A stretch of DNA of 64,000 nucleotides, from NCBI RefSeq assembly GCF_900636825.1, contig NZ_LR134318.1, positions 4,832,001 through 4,896,000 on the forward strand, given 5' to 3'. Of this stretch, positions 33,612 through 43,013 are shown piece after piece. The translations under genes were made by a program, and so were the position numbers. Position 1 is the first letter of the stretch. Each line of letters begins with the position of its first letter. The notes under the pieces were generated by a model. That model was given only the letters and a program-made list of their open reading frames with translations, did no database searches and had not been told where the DNA came from. Origin of the DNA: Pseudomonas fluorescens. Lineage in GTDB: Bacteria > Pseudomonadota > Gammaproteobacteria > Pseudomonadales > Pseudomonadaceae.

Positions 33612-34514
33612 ATGTCCTCCACCAAAGCCCGCGCAGATTCACTTTCGCTTCTTCTGTTTACCTTGCGCAGCGGCAAGCTGATGGCGATCAACCTGCTGAA
33701 AGTCAGTGAAATCATTCCCTGCCCGCCGCTGACCAAACTCCCAGAGTCGCACCCGCACGTTAAAGGCATCGCCACGCTTCGCGGCGCCTCGCTGTCGGTC
33801 ATCGACCTCAGCCGTGCGATCGGCGAGCGGCCATTGGAAGACCCGAATGGCGGCTGCCTGATCGTCACCGATGTCAGCCGTTCCAAGCAGGGCCTGCACG
33901 TCCAGGCGGTGAGCAAGATCGTCCATTGCCTGACCACCGACATCAAACCGCCCCCCTTCGGTTCCGGTGGCTCGCGCGCTTACATCACCGGCGTGACCTC
34001 GGTCGACGGTACGCTGGTGCAAGTGCTGGATATCGAAAAAGTTATCCACAGCATCGCGCCGGCGCAGATTGAAATGGCCCCGACCGATCTGACCATGGAA
34101 GACGCCGAAGTCCTCGGCAATGCGCGGATCCTCGTGGTCGACGACAGCCAGGTGGCGCTGCAGCAATCGGTGCACACGCTGCGCAACCTCGGCCTGCAAT
34201 GCCACACCGCACGCAGCGCCAAAGAAGCCATCGATTGCCTGCTCGACCTGCAAGGCACCGCGCAGCAGATCAACCTGATCGTCTCCGACATCGAAATGTC
34301 CGAGATGGATGGCTACGCTTTCACCCGTACCCTGCGCGAGACGCCGGATTTCGCTCACCTCTACGTGTTGCTGCACACCTCGCTCGATAGCGCGATGAAC
34401 AGCGAAAAAGCGCGACTGGCCGGCGCCAACGCAGTGCTGACCAAATTCTCTTCGCCGGAGCTGACCCAGCGTTTGATCGAAGCGGCCAAGCACGTCGCTG
34501 CCAACGGGCACTGA
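33612..34514 (+). CDS. cheV: Chemotaxis protein CheV (CheW-REC)
   Basis: Coupling protein that links chemoreceptors to CheA and can be phosphorylated. The product is 300 aa: CheW-like domain (about residues 12-160; segment LLKVSEIIPCPPLTKLPES) and receiver domain (about 175-298; ILVVDDSQVALQQS, phosphoacceptor Asp in LIVSDIEMSEMDGY, Lys in VLTKFSS). ATG 33612 is preceded by AGAAGG; the open frame upstream runs into the repeat element and is not used. No other chemotaxis genes lie nearby. Confidence 0.93.
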   Translation: MSSTKARADSLSLLLFTLRSGKLMAINLLKVSEIIPCPPLTKLPESHPHVKGIATLRGASLSVIDLSRAIGERPLEDPNGGCLIVTDVSRSKQGLHVQAVSKIVHCLTTDIKPPPFGSGGSRAYITGVTSVDGTLVQVLDIEKVIHSIAPAQIEMAPTDLTMEDAEVLGNARILVVDDSQVALQQSVHTLRNLGLQCHTARSAKEAIDCLLDLQGTAQQINLIVSDIEMSEMDGYAFTRTLRETPDFAHLYVLLHTSLDSAMNSEKARLAGANAVLTKFSSPELTQRLIEAAKHVAANGH

Positions 34515-34517
34515 GTC

Positions 34518-35003
34518 TTGGGCGAGACGTACTGTTTTTTGATGCGGCGCGATCTCGCTGAGAAAGTGCCGGATAGTCACTTGCCTGATGGCATTGAACT
34601 CAGCACTTATTGCGTCGAACTGGCGCCAGCGGTGCATCGGTTGATGCAGCTGGGACAGCTTGACAGTGGCGGTCGCGTGCCGTCATTCAAAGACTGGCAG
34701 CTGCGGTTCGAAAGCGATCCCGAATACGACCCGACGCTGTGTTTCATCGCCCACGATGCCGAGGGCGTGGTGGGCGTGGCGCAGTGCTGGACGAGTTCAT
34801 ATATCAAGAATCTGGTGGTGCACCCACGGAGGCGCGGTCGCGGCTTGGGCAGGGCGTTGCTGCTGCAGGTCTTCAAGGTTTTCCAGCAACGGCGCGAAGG
34901 GTTTGTCGACCTGAAAGTGCTGGAGGACAACCAGCGCGCGCAGCGCTTGTATGAAAGTGCCGGGATGTACGTAGTGCGTCGGGAATTGGTGCCGGATCTG
35001 TAA
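34518..35003 (+). CDS. GNAT-family N-acetyltransferase
   Basis: Product of up to 161 aa with the acetyl-CoA-binding signature IKNLVVHPRRRGRGLGRALLLQ (split here as KNLVVHPRRRG and RGLGRALLLQ, about residues 95-116) and a C-terminal LYESAGMYVVRRE. Substrate unknown. The start is uncertain: TTG 34518, 3 bp after cheV, or ATG 34542; neither has a clear ribosome site. Close spacing suggests co-transcription with cheV. Confidence 0.85.
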   Translation: MGETYCFLMRRDLAEKVPDSHLPDGIELSTYCVELAPAVHRLMQLGQLDSGGRVPSFKDWQLRFESDPEYDPTLCFIAHDAEGVVGVAQCWTSSYIKNLVVHPRRRGRGLGRALLLQVFKVFQQRREGFVDLKVLEDNQRAQRLYESAGMYVVRRELVPDL

Positions 35004-35082
35004 GATCAAAAGATCGCAGCCTTCGGCAGCTCCTACAGGTGATCGTATTTCCATGTAGGAGCTGCCGAAGGCTGCGATCTTT
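35004..35082. repeat. REPIN after the GNAT gene
   Basis: Inverted REP pair in tail-out order: GATCAAAAGATCGCAGCC...GCAGCTCCTAC, a 16-bp spacer, then GTAGGAGCTGCCGAAGGC..GCGATCTTT. It starts at the stop codon of the GNAT gene. Confidence 0.9.
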
Positions 35083-35156
35083 CAACAATGGTCCAGGCAA
35101 CCAAAATCTAACGACAGACTCCAACCTTGGCCACTCCCACCCAAGGATGCCTGACC

Positions 35157-35483
35157 ATGAAAGCCCTGACGATCAGTTTGCTCTGCCTCACCGTCCTCGC
35201 CTCCCAGGCCCATGCCTCCAGCCCCGACGCCTGGGCCGCTTATGACAAAAGCGTACTCGCCAGCTGCACCAAAGCCAGCGGCCTGAAAAACCCCAAACCG
35301 GTCGGCACACCGGCGCAATTCGATGATCGCGTTGGTTACACCGCCGTGTTGCTGCAAGGTCAATATCCGCAAAAACACATGAAAGGCCAGCAGGGCAGCG
35401 AGCTGTGTCTGTACAACAAACAATCGAAAACCGCCTTCGTCACCGAATGGGACTCGATCCGCCCGACCGCCAAATCCCAGTGA
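35157..35483 (+). CDS. Small exported hypothetical protein
   Basis: Product of 108 aa with a typical signal peptide (MKALTISLLCLTVLASQAHA, cleavage after AHA at residue 20). The mature part has two cysteines (about residues 38 and 85) that could form a disulfide. ATG 35157 gives the signal peptide; the frame is open 30 bp further upstream. Probably periplasmic; family not recognised. Confidence 0.75.
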   Translation: MKALTISLLCLTVLASQAHASSPDAWAAYDKSVLASCTKASGLKNPKPVGTPAQFDDRVGYTAVLLQGQYPQKHMKGQQGSELCLYNKQSKTAFVTEWDSIRPTAKSQ

Positions 35484-35566
35484 GTGGCGCATAACTTGCT
35501 TTGATCCAGGCTTGTGCGGTGGTTTTCCGCCACCGTTTCACACCCCGGTTGAAGAAAGATCGCTCA

Positions 35567-36316
35567 ATGAATACGACGTTTTCCTGCGTGGGCTGCGGCA
35601 AATGCTGCACCGACCATCACGTGCCGCTGACCTTGGCCGAGGCCAGCATGTGGGCGGCGGATGGCGGACAGGTGATCGTGCTGGTCGAAGCTTTTCTCAG
35701 CAATGGTCTGGGCCTGCCGACGCAGCAGCGGGAACATGCCGAACGGCGTTCGGCAGTGATACGCAGCGGCGACACCGATGCCCACGTGGCGATCACCTTC
35801 GCGGCTTATAACGTCGGCCCTTGCCGGAATCTTGACGAAGACAAGCTGTGCCGAATCTATGAACGCCGCCCGCTGGTGTGCAGGATTTATCCGGCAGAAA
35901 TCAATCCGCATATCCCGCTCAATCCAGCGGCCAAGGACTGCCCGCCGGAATCATGGGAACAGGGGCCGCTGCTGATTGCCGGTGGTGAGCTGGTTGATCA
36001 GGAACTGATTGAATTGATCCAGCGTTCGCGGCAGGCAGATCGGTATGAAATCGGCATCAAGGACACCATTTGCGCAATGCTCGGGATTAGAACCACGGCG
36101 CTCAAGGGTGATGGGTTCACGGCGTATCTGCCGAACATGAATGCGTTTGCTACGGCGATTGATCAGGTGACCGCTCAACCGTTAGCGACTGCACCGAGTG
36201 AGTGGCTGTTTCATGTATCCGGGGATGATGTTGCCGAACAAGTGTCGGCAGCCGGGGCTCTGGTGGTAACCGAGCCGGCGCAGACGTATGCGTTTATCCC
36301 GCTGCGCGCGGCTTGA
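35567..36316 (+). CDS. YkgJ-type cysteine-cluster protein
   Basis: Product of 249 aa with the CxxCxxCC cluster at the N terminus (FSCVGCGKCC, about residues 5-14) and further cysteines in GPCRNLDEDKLCRIYERRPLVC (two pieces: GPCRNLDEDKLC and RIYERRPLVCRIYPAE). These match the YkgJ/UPF0153 zinc- or iron-chelating cluster family, whose function is unclear. ATG 35567 is used; the upstream open frame is without ribosome site. Confidence 0.82.
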   Translation: MNTTFSCVGCGKCCTDHHVPLTLAEASMWAADGGQVIVLVEAFLSNGLGLPTQQREHAERRSAVIRSGDTDAHVAITFAAYNVGPCRNLDEDKLCRIYERRPLVCRIYPAEINPHIPLNPAAKDCPPESWEQGPLLIAGGELVDQELIELIQRSRQADRYEIGIKDTICAMLGIRTTALKGDGFTAYLPNMNAFATAIDQVTAQPLATAPSEWLFHVSGDDVAEQVSAAGALVVTEPAQTYAFIPLRAA

Positions 36317-36346
36317 TCGAAAACTCTCGGAGCGACTGAAGGCCCT

Positions 36347-36398
36347 TTCGCGAACAGGCTCGCTCCCACAGGGAATCGTATTTCAACTGTGGGCGCGG
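36347..36398. repeat. Short intergenic repeat (CGAACAGGCTCGCTCCCACAG type)
   Basis: TTCGCGAACAGGCTCGCTCC followed by CACAG, and an inverted CTGTGGGCGCGG end. It is a half-element of the type commonly scattered between Pseudomonas genes, located between two convergent genes. Confidence 0.6.
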
Positions 36399-36409
36399 CA
36401 CTGACAGCA

Positions 36410-37588
36410 TTAATCCCGAGCGGCAGCCACCGCCAGGCACTCAAGCTCTACCTTGGCTCCCGGCACCACCAATTGCTTGCCAGCGAACGTCGTGCGGGCG
36501 GGTAAGCGGTCGGTCGGGAAATAGCGGCGATACTCCGCATTCATGCCGGCGAAATCCTTGACGTCGGTGAGGATCACGGTGCACTTGGCGACATGAGAGA
36601 GAGACGAACCACTACGGTCCAGCGCGCTGCGCAGATTCTCCATCACCTGCACCATTTGCGGACGGATCCCGCCTTTGACCAGCTCGCCGTTGGCCTCAAG
36701 CCCCAGGACACCCGACAAATAAATCGTATCGCCGACTCTTACCGAATCGGAAAACGGCAAATCTTCCGCACTGGCTTGGTAGTGCAGAGGATCATTGATG
36801 GCGCGCGGCAGATAGCGCTCGGTGATCGTCTGATACTCGCCACGCTGCCTCAAACGTCCAAGGGCCGCATTGAGCTCATCGCGCAGCTTGCTGTCGGTTT
36901 TGCGCAGCGCCATGGCCACGCCCGTGCCCAGCATCGGGTCCTTGAGCGCCGGACCAGCAAAACCGAACGCCCCACCCTGAGGCTGGCTCAACAAGGCGTA
37001 AGTGATTTCGATGGAGTCCTGCAGGGTCGCATCGATTTCACCGCTTTGCAGGGCGGCAATCAGTTGATCGTTGAACTGGAAGCTGCGAATCATCACACCC
37101 GATTTCGCCCACCGCGCCTTGGCGAACGCCTCGCGACTGGTGCCGGCCAATACGCCGATGCGTTTGCCTTTGAGGGACTGTGCATCGGGCTGCAGGTTTG
37201 TCCCTTTGCGCGCCACCAACTGACTGCTCAACGGGTAGAGATTGTCGGTGAAATCGATGCGTTCGCGGCGTGCCGGGGTGGCCGTCATCGGCATGATCAC
37301 ATCGAAACGCCTGGCCTCAAGCGCCTCGACGTTGGTCGCGTAATCCTGATCGACCCACACGCAACGTTTTTGCAGCTCAGCGCACAGCGCATTGCCCAGC
37401 TCGATGTTGAGACCGACCAGTTCGCCTTTATCGTTGCGACTTTCAAAGGGCGGTACGAGAGGTTCGACGCCAAACCGCAGCGTCGGCTCAACCACTGACG
37501 ACACACAACCGGTGGTCAGGGCCAGCAACGACAAGGCAGACAGGATTTTTGCCAGAGACATGGAAGCGACCTTCATCAAAGCGTTCAT
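36410..37588 (-). CDS. Fusion of periplasmic amino-acid-binding domain and RidA domain
   Basis: Product of 392 aa. Residues 1-28 are a signal peptide ending in ALTTGC, an imperfect lipobox. Residues about 38-262 form a family-3 solute-binding domain with the ligand-type motif MTATPARRERIDFTD (Arg for the carboxylate) and an Asp in GEIDATLQDS. Residues about 270-392 form a RidA domain with conserved Arg in PARTTF and Glu in KVELEC. RidA proteins are normally cytosolic, so an exported one joined to a binding domain is unusual. No transporter permease or ATPase gene is near. Function is inferred only: capture of an amino acid or imine with deamination in the periplasm. Confidence 0.88.
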   Translation of the reverse strand: MNALMKVASMSLAKILSALSLLALTTGCVSSVVEPTLRFGVEPLVPPFESRNDKGELVGLNIELGNALCAELQKRCVWVDQDYATNVEALEARRFDVIMPMTATPARRERIDFTDNLYPLSSQLVARKGTNLQPDAQSLKGKRIGVLAGTSREAFAKARWAKSGVMIRSFQFNDQLIAALQSGEIDATLQDSIEITYALLSQPQGGAFGFAGPALKDPMLGTGVAMALRKTDSKLRDELNAALGRLRQRGEYQTITERYLPRAINDPLHYQASAEDLPFSDSVRVGDTIYLSGVLGLEANGELVKGGIRPQMVQVMENLRSALDRSGSSLSHVAKCTVILTDVKDFAGMNAEYRRYFPTDRLPARTTFAGKQLVVPGAKVELECLAVAAARD

Positions 37589-37689
37589 GGGGCATGAATC
37601 TTTGACGAAAGGTCACCTGGTTTCCCAGAGGACGAATCAGCTGTCTCTGTGGGAATAATCTGCTTCTTGGTGAATCACTTCAAAACAGA

Positions 37690-37929
37690 TCAGCGCTTGC
37701 CCATCGAACGGCGCGTGCCCGGCGGCGCCATGCCCGGGGTCTTCGTGTGGCCGTTCTTGGCGCCGTTCTTGTACCACGGCTGGTTCGAGCCTTTGGCCGA
37801 AGCAAGCTCGCCCGGTTTGAAGGGAAACTTGAACGCCGGGATTTCGGCTTTGGTGTCGCTGGTATCGGCCAGTTCAGCCGAGACATCGCTCACAGCGTCG
37901 TCAACCGGCGGCAGGGTCGGGGAAGTCAT
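37690..37929 (-). CDS. Small hypothetical protein, 79 aa
   Basis: Product MTSPTLPPVDDAVSDVSAEL onward, with an acidic N-terminal half and a basic Gly/Pro/Lys-rich C terminus (PGMAPPGTRRSMGKR). ATG 37929 has GGAG 5 nt upstream, which decides the start. Predicted disordered and soluble; no family recognised. The conserved-looking ends suggest a real gene. Confidence 0.65.
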   Translation of the reverse strand: MTSPTLPPVDDAVSDVSAELADTSDTKAEIPAFKFPFKPGELASAKGSNQPWYKNGAKNGHTKTPGMAPPGTRRSMGKR

Positions 37930-38137
37930 AAAAGCTCCGGAAAGCAAAAAGTCGGGCCCGATCAGTGAGCCGCGAAGGCGCGCAGTATACCTGTGCGCCA
38001 TGGCTCGGCACCTGAAGATTTGCAGCGCACGCCGAACGGCTTGCAGAGCAGTAAATCCTTTTCTGGGAACGACCGACCCCTTTTTGGGACTGTTTAACAA
38101 CACTGACCGGTAGAGATGTGCTGCCCAATCAACGCCT

Positions 38138-38232
38138 TCGCGAGCAGGCTCACTCCTATAGTTGGATCGTATGCAATCTGCAAGACCTTGGTCGGCTGTC
38201 AGGCCGCCATCGCTGGCAAGCCAGCTCCCACA
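38138..38232. repeat. Inverted intergenic repeat (GCGAGCAGGCT / AGCCAGCTCCCACA type)
   Basis: TTCGCGAGCAGGCTCACTCC near the left end and CCATCGCTGGCAAGCCAGCT near the right, both resembling the dispersed TCGCGAGCAGGCTCGCTCCC family. Divergent copy. Confidence 0.55.
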
Positions 38233-38238
38233 AAATCA

Positions 38239-38286
38239 AGATCAAAAGATCGTCCGATCGCGGCCCGAGCCTTCGGCAGCTCCTAC
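38239..38286. repeat. Single REP with an insertion
   Basis: AGATCAAAAGATCG, then about 15 extra bases not found in other copies (GTCCGATCGCGGCC region), then AGCCTTCGGCAGCTCCTAC. The only unpaired REP in the window. Confidence 0.75.
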
Positions 38287-38529
38287 ACAAAGCCCGCGGC
38301 GCAGCCGCCCCACTCAAAACAATGAGCGCAAGCTCGAGTACCGCTCTTGATCTTGATCTTGATCCACGGGCGACTTCGGAAGGCTGAGTGGAGGGATTGA
38401 TCCGGGGGTGGGAGCGCAGCGACCGTTTGGCGCAGCCGAACACAGCGAGAGGAGGTGCAGCGAAGCAAACCGGAGGCGCTGCCCCCCGGATCGATCCCGC
38501 AGCGAAGGAACCCCGAGCCCCGGCGAGCG

Positions 38530-38610
38530 GGCCGAACGTAGGAGCAAGCCTTTTTGGTTACTTTTGAGGCGTTTGTCAAAAGTGACCCGCCGTAAGGGCG
38601 GAACCGTAAT
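38530..38610. repeat. Dispersed GCAAGCCTTTTTGGTTACTT-type element
   Basis: The stretch with GGAGCAAGCCTTTTTGGTTA, ACTTTTGA/TCAAAAGT arms (38560-38567 and 38576-38583) and CCGCCGTAAGGGCGG is one I recall from many Pseudomonas intergenic regions. No known function. The arms can form a hairpin. Confidence 0.5.
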
Positions 38611-38746
38611 CAGCCACACCCGCAGCAACGGATATACACACAGAGAAAACTGACAGCGCTGACAGCCAGCCGTCACCCTCCCGACCCCGAAACAAGTTTA
38701 TAACTAGCCAACCTGCCCAAACTCCAAACTCCGGCGCCCACCCCGC

Positions 38747-39907
38747 ATGCGAATCCAAAAGAACAAAGCCCTGCTCGCCACCCTATTGATCGTCCTCGCA
38801 GGCGCAGGTCTGTGGTACGCCGTGAAACCCGCCCCAACCAAACTCGCCACTCCCACCGCCATCCCCGTGCGAGTGATCGCGGTCAGCGAAAAAGACGTCC
38901 CCCGCTACACCAGCGGCATCGGCTCTGTACTGTCATTACACAGCGTCGTAGTGCGCCCACAAATAGACGGCATCCTCACCAAAATCCTCGTCAAAGAAGG
39001 CCAACTGGTCAAAGCCGGAGACCTGCTGGCCACCATCGACGACCGCTCCATCCGCGCCAGCCTCGACCAGGCCCGCGCCCAATTGGGTGAAAGCCAGGCT
39101 CAACTGCAAGTCGCTTTGGTCAATCTCAAGCGCTATAAATTGCTCAGCGTCGACGACGGCGTTTCGAAACAGACCTACGACCAGCAACAAGCCCTGGTCA
39201 ATCAACTGAAAGCCACCGCCCAAGGCAACCAAGCCTCGATTGATGCAGCACAGGTGCAACTGTCCTACACGCAGATTCGCTCGCCGGTCACCGGCCGCGT
39301 CGGCATTCGTACAGTCGATGAAGGCAACTTCCTGCGCATGACCGACACCGCCGGCCTGTTCACCGTCACCCAGATCGACCCGATTGCCGTTGAATTCTCC
39401 CTCCCGCAGCATATGCTGCCGACCCTGCAAAGCTTGGTCAGCGACCCACAACGCGCGCCCGTCAAGGCTTACATCGGCGCCGACAGCGATGGCGAAAACG
39501 CCAACCTGCTCGGCGAAGGTCATCTGACCCTGATCGATAATCAGATCAACGCCAACACCGGCACCATCCGCGCCAAGGCCGAATTCGACAACGCCAGCCA
39601 GAAGCTCTGGCCCGGCCTGCTGGTCACGGTAAAAATTCAGACGGCCCTCGACAAAGATGCGCTGGTCGTCCCGCCTACCGTCGTACAGCGCGGCCTTGAC
39701 CAACACTTCGTCTATCGGGTGAATGGCGACAAGGTTGAAGCGGTGCAAGTGCAGATGATTTTTCAGGGCAGCGGCCAGGACATCATCAAAGGCGTGAAGG
39801 CCGGTGATGTGCTGGTGACTGACGGCCAGTCGCGGCTCAAGCCCGGTTCAACCGTGCAAGTCATGACGGAGCCGGCGCAGGTGGTGCAAGCGGAGCCGAA
39901 ACCATGA
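38747..39907 (+). CDS. RND efflux periplasmic adaptor (MdtA-like)
   Basis: Membrane-fusion protein of 386 aa linking the inner-membrane pump to an outer-membrane channel. It has an N-terminal TM/signal segment (about residues 8-25), paired lipoyl half-motifs (VRPQIDGILTKILVKEGQLV at about 69-88; IRSPVTGRVGIRTVDEGNFL at about 178-197), a helical hairpin between, and a beta-barrel domain. It overlaps the pump gene by 4 bp (ATGA). No outer-membrane channel gene is in the window. Confidence 0.92.
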   Translation: MRIQKNKALLATLLIVLAGAGLWYAVKPAPTKLATPTAIPVRVIAVSEKDVPRYTSGIGSVLSLHSVVVRPQIDGILTKILVKEGQLVKAGDLLATIDDRSIRASLDQARAQLGESQAQLQVALVNLKRYKLLSVDDGVSKQTYDQQQALVNQLKATAQGNQASIDAAQVQLSYTQIRSPVTGRVGIRTVDEGNFLRMTDTAGLFTVTQIDPIAVEFSLPQHMLPTLQSLVSDPQRAPVKAYIGADSDGENANLLGEGHLTLIDNQINANTGTIRAKAEFDNASQKLWPGLLVTVKIQTALDKDALVVPPTVVQRGLDQHFVYRVNGDKVEAVQVQMIFQGSGQDIIKGVKAGDVLVTDGQSRLKPGSTVQVMTEPAQVVQAEPKP

Positions 39908-42900
39908 AGGCGCACAAAGGCGTCTCGACGTGGTGCATCGATCACCCGGTGGCGACGATCTTGCTGACGATTGCATTGGTATTGGTCGGGGCAATTGCCT
40001 TCCCGCGCTTGCCGATCGCCCCACTGCCGGAGGCGGAATTTCCTACGATTCAGGTCTCGGCGCAGTTACCCGGCGCCAGCCCCGACACCATGGCATCGTC
40101 CGTGGCAACGCCGCTGGAGGTGCAATTCAGCGCCATCCCCGGCATGACCCAAATGACCTCCAGCAGTGCGCTGGGCTCCACCCTGCTGACCCTGCAATTC
40201 ACCCTAGATAAAAGCATCGACACCGCTGCCCAGGAAGTGCAGGCAGCGATCAACACCGCTGCCGGCAAGCTGCCCAAGGACATGCCGACGCTGCCGACCT
40301 GGAAGAAGGTCAACCCGGCCGACAGCCCGGTGCTGATCCTCAGTGTCAGCTCGACGCAAATGCCCGGCACCGAACTCAGCGATCTGGTGGAAACCCTGCT
40401 GTCGCGGCAAATCAGTCAGATCGACGGCGTAGGACAAATCAACATCACCGGTCAGCAACGTCCGGCAATCCGTGTGCAGGCCTCGGCCGACAAACTTGCG
40501 GCGATTGGCCTGACCCTCGCTGATATTCGTCTCGCCATTCAACAGACCAGCCTCAACCTGGCCAAAGGTGCGCTGTACGGCGAATCGAGCATCTCGACGT
40601 TGTCGACCAATGACCAGCTGTTCCTTCCGGAGGATTACAGCCAGCTCATCGTTTCCTACAAGGATGGCGCCCCGGTTCACCTGCGCGACGTCGCCAAAGT
40701 CGTCAACGGTGCGGAAGATGCCTACGTGCAGGCGTGGGGCGGTGACCGACCGGGGGTCAACCTGGTGATATCGCGTCAGCCCGGCGCGAATATCGTTGAA
40801 ACCGTCGACCGTATTCAAGCCGCCCTGCCCGGCCTTGAAGCCATGCTGCCGGCCTCGGTGCAGGTGAAAACCCTGATCGACCGCACCCAGACCATTCGCG
40901 CCTCGTTGCATGAAGTCGAAATCACGCTGCTGATCGCGATTCTGCTGGTGGTCGCGGTAATGGCGCTGTTCCTGCGTCAGTTGTCGGCGACGCTGATTGT
41001 TTCGGCGGTGCTCGGTGTTTCGCTGATTGCCAGTTTTGCGCTGATGTACATCCTCGGCTTCAGCCTGAACAACCTGACGCTGGTGGCGATCGTGGTGGCC
41101 GTCGGCTTCGTCGTCGACGATGCGATCGTGGTGGTGGAGAACATCCACCGTCATCTCGAGGCCGGCGATGACCAGCGCGAAGCGGCGATCAAAGGTGCCG
41201 GCGAGATCGGTTTCACCGTGGTGTCGATCAGTTTTTCGCTGGTGGCCGCATTCATTCCGCTGCTGTTCATGGGCGGTGTGGTCGGGCGGTTGTTCAAGGA
41301 GTTCGCCCTGACCGCGACCTCGACCATCATGATTTCCGTGGTGGTGTCGCTGACGCTGGCGCCGACCCTCGCCGCCCTGTTCATGCGCAAACCGGAACAT
41401 CACGCCCACGCCAAACCGGGTTTCAGCGAACGTTTGCTGGGCTGGTACGAAAAAGGTCTGCGCCGCGCCCTTGATCATCAGAAGCTGATGATTGGCGTGT
41501 TCGGTTTGTCATTGGCGCTGGCGGTTGCCGGATACATTTTCATCCCAAAAGGTTTCTTTCCGGTGCAGGACACCGGATTTGTCCTCGGCACCACCGAAGC
41601 CGCTGCGGATATTTCCTACGGCGACATGGTGAAAAAGCACCTGGCGATGGCCGAAATCGTTGCCGCCGATCCAGCGGTGCAGGCGTTTTCCCATTCAGTC
41701 GGAGTGTCCGGCAGCAACCAGACCATCGCCAACGGACGTTTTTGGATCGCACTGAAAAAACGCGGTGATCGGGATGTTTCAGCCAGCCAGTTCATTGACC
41801 GCATACGTCCACAACTGATGAAGGTTCCGGGCATCGTGCTGTACTTGCGCGCCGGTCAGGACATCAACCTCAGTTCCGGGCCGAGTCGCGCGCAATATCA
41901 ATACGTGCTCAAGAGCAACGACGGTGCGACCCTGGCGACCTGGACGCAACGCCTGACCGAAAAACTGCGCGGCAATCCGGCGTTTCGCGACATTTCCAAT
42001 GACCTGCAACTGGGTGGCAGCATCACCCACATCAGCATCGACCGCAGCGCAGCGGCCCGTTTCGGCCTGACCGCCAGCGATGTCGACGAAGCGCTTTACG
42101 ACGCTTTTGGCCAGCGGCAGATCAATGAATTCCAGACCCAGGTGAATCAGTACAACGTGATCCTCGAGCTGGACACCAAGCAGCGCGGCAAAGCCGAGAG
42201 CCTTAACTATTTCTACCTGCGCTCGCCGCTGAGTGGCGAGATGGTGCCGCTGTCGGCGCTGGCCCGATTCGATGCGCCGACCATCGGCCCACTGTCGATT
42301 GCCCACGACGGCATGTTCCCCGCGGCCAACCTGTCATTCAATCTGGCGCCCGGCGTGGCATTGGGCGACGCGGTCATCCTGCTCAATCAGGCCAAGGCCG
42401 AGATCGGCATGCCTAGCGCAATCAGCGGCAATTTCCAGGGCGCGGCGCAAGCGTTTCAGAGTTCGCTGGCCAGTCAGCCATGGCTGATTCTTGCGGCGCT
42501 GGTGGCCGTTTACATCATTCTCGGCGTGCTTTATGAAAGCTTCGTGCATCCGCTGACGATCATTTCGACGCTGCCAGCGGCGGGGCTCGGTGCGGTGATC
42601 ATGCTGTGGATCTGCGGACAGGACTTTTCGATCATGGCGCTGATCGGGCTGGTGCTGCTGATCGGCATCGTCAAAAAGAACGGCATTCTGATGATCGACT
42701 TCGCCTTGGAAGCGCAGCGCCAGCGAGGCCTGTCGCCGCAGGAGGCGATTTTCCAAGCGTGCATCACGCGGTTCCGGCCGATCATCATGACCACCCTCGC
42801 CGCCCTCCTCGGCGCGCTGCCGCTGATGCTCGGCTACGGCACCGGCGCCGAGTTGCGCCAGCCGCTGGGGATCGCAGTTGTCGGCGGTTTGCTGGTCAGC

Positions 42901-43005
42901 CAGATGCTGACGCTGTTCACCACGCCGGTCATATACTTATGGCTTGAGCGGTTGTTTCACAGGCCCAAACCGATGCCCGAAGCGGCTTTGGCGACCACAG
43001 ACTGA
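39904..43005 (+). CDS. RND multidrug efflux permease (MdtB/MdtC-like)
   Basis: Proton-driven inner-membrane pump of 1033 aa, the usual HAE1-family length, with twelve TM helices and two large periplasmic loops. The proton-relay residues are present: DD in VGFVVDDAIVVVENIHR (about residues 406-407) and the Lys in IGIVKKNGILMIDFA (about 923). It resembles MdtC/MuxC more than AcrB by its N terminus. Substrates unknown. A two-component system follows 8 bp downstream and probably regulates the pump. Confidence 0.93.
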   Translation: MKAHKGVSTWCIDHPVATILLTIALVLVGAIAFPRLPIAPLPEAEFPTIQVSAQLPGASPDTMASSVATPLEVQFSAIPGMTQMTSSSALGSTLLTLQFTLDKSIDTAAQEVQAAINTAAGKLPKDMPTLPTWKKVNPADSPVLILSVSSTQMPGTELSDLVETLLSRQISQIDGVGQINITGQQRPAIRVQASADKLAAIGLTLADIRLAIQQTSLNLAKGALYGESSISTLSTNDQLFLPEDYSQLIVSYKDGAPVHLRDVAKVVNGAEDAYVQAWGGDRPGVNLVISRQPGANIVETVDRIQAALPGLEAMLPASVQVKTLIDRTQTIRASLHEVEITLLIAILLVVAVMALFLRQLSATLIVSAVLGVSLIASFALMYILGFSLNNLTLVAIVVAVGFVVDDAIVVVENIHRHLEAGDDQREAAIKGAGEIGFTVVSISFSLVAAFIPLLFMGGVVGRLFKEFALTATSTIMISVVVSLTLAPTLAALFMRKPEHHAHAKPGFSERLLGWYEKGLRRALDHQKLMIGVFGLSLALAVAGYIFIPKGFFPVQDTGFVLGTTEAAADISYGDMVKKHLAMAEIVAADPAVQAFSHSVGVSGSNQTIANGRFWIALKKRGDRDVSASQFIDRIRPQLMKVPGIVLYLRAGQDINLSSGPSRAQYQYVLKSNDGATLATWTQRLTEKLRGNPAFRDISNDLQLGGSITHISIDRSAAARFGLTASDVDEALYDAFGQRQINEFQTQVNQYNVILELDTKQRGKAESLNYFYLRSPLSGEMVPLSALARFDAPTIGPLSIAHDGMFPAANLSFNLAPGVALGDAVILLNQAKAEIGMPSAISGNFQGAAQAFQSSLASQPWLILAALVAVYIILGVLYESFVHPLTIISTLPAAGLGAVIMLWICGQDFSIMALIGLVLLIGIVKKNGILMIDFALEAQRQRGLSPQEAIFQACITRFRPIIMTTLAALLGALPLMLGYGTGAELRQPLGIAVVGGLLVSQMLTLFTTPVIYLWLERLFHRPKPMPEAALATTD

Positions 43006-43013
43006 GGCGGGTC

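Larger units (their letters stand above)
37930..38746. other. 817-bp intergenic region made of repeats
   Basis: No convincing gene. It holds a CGCGAGCAGGCTCACTCC/CGCTGGCAAGCCAGCTCC repeat (38138-38232), a REP with an insertion (38239-38286), a short TTGATC tandem (about 38344-38362), and a GC-rich stretch ending in a hairpin element (38530-38610). The rest is unremarkable sequence leading to the efflux operon. Confidence 0.7.

Noticed and set aside
38314..38676. Open frames in the repeat-rich region before the efflux operon
   Set aside because: They fall in dispersed repeats and have Arg/Ser/Pro-rich, low-complexity translations.
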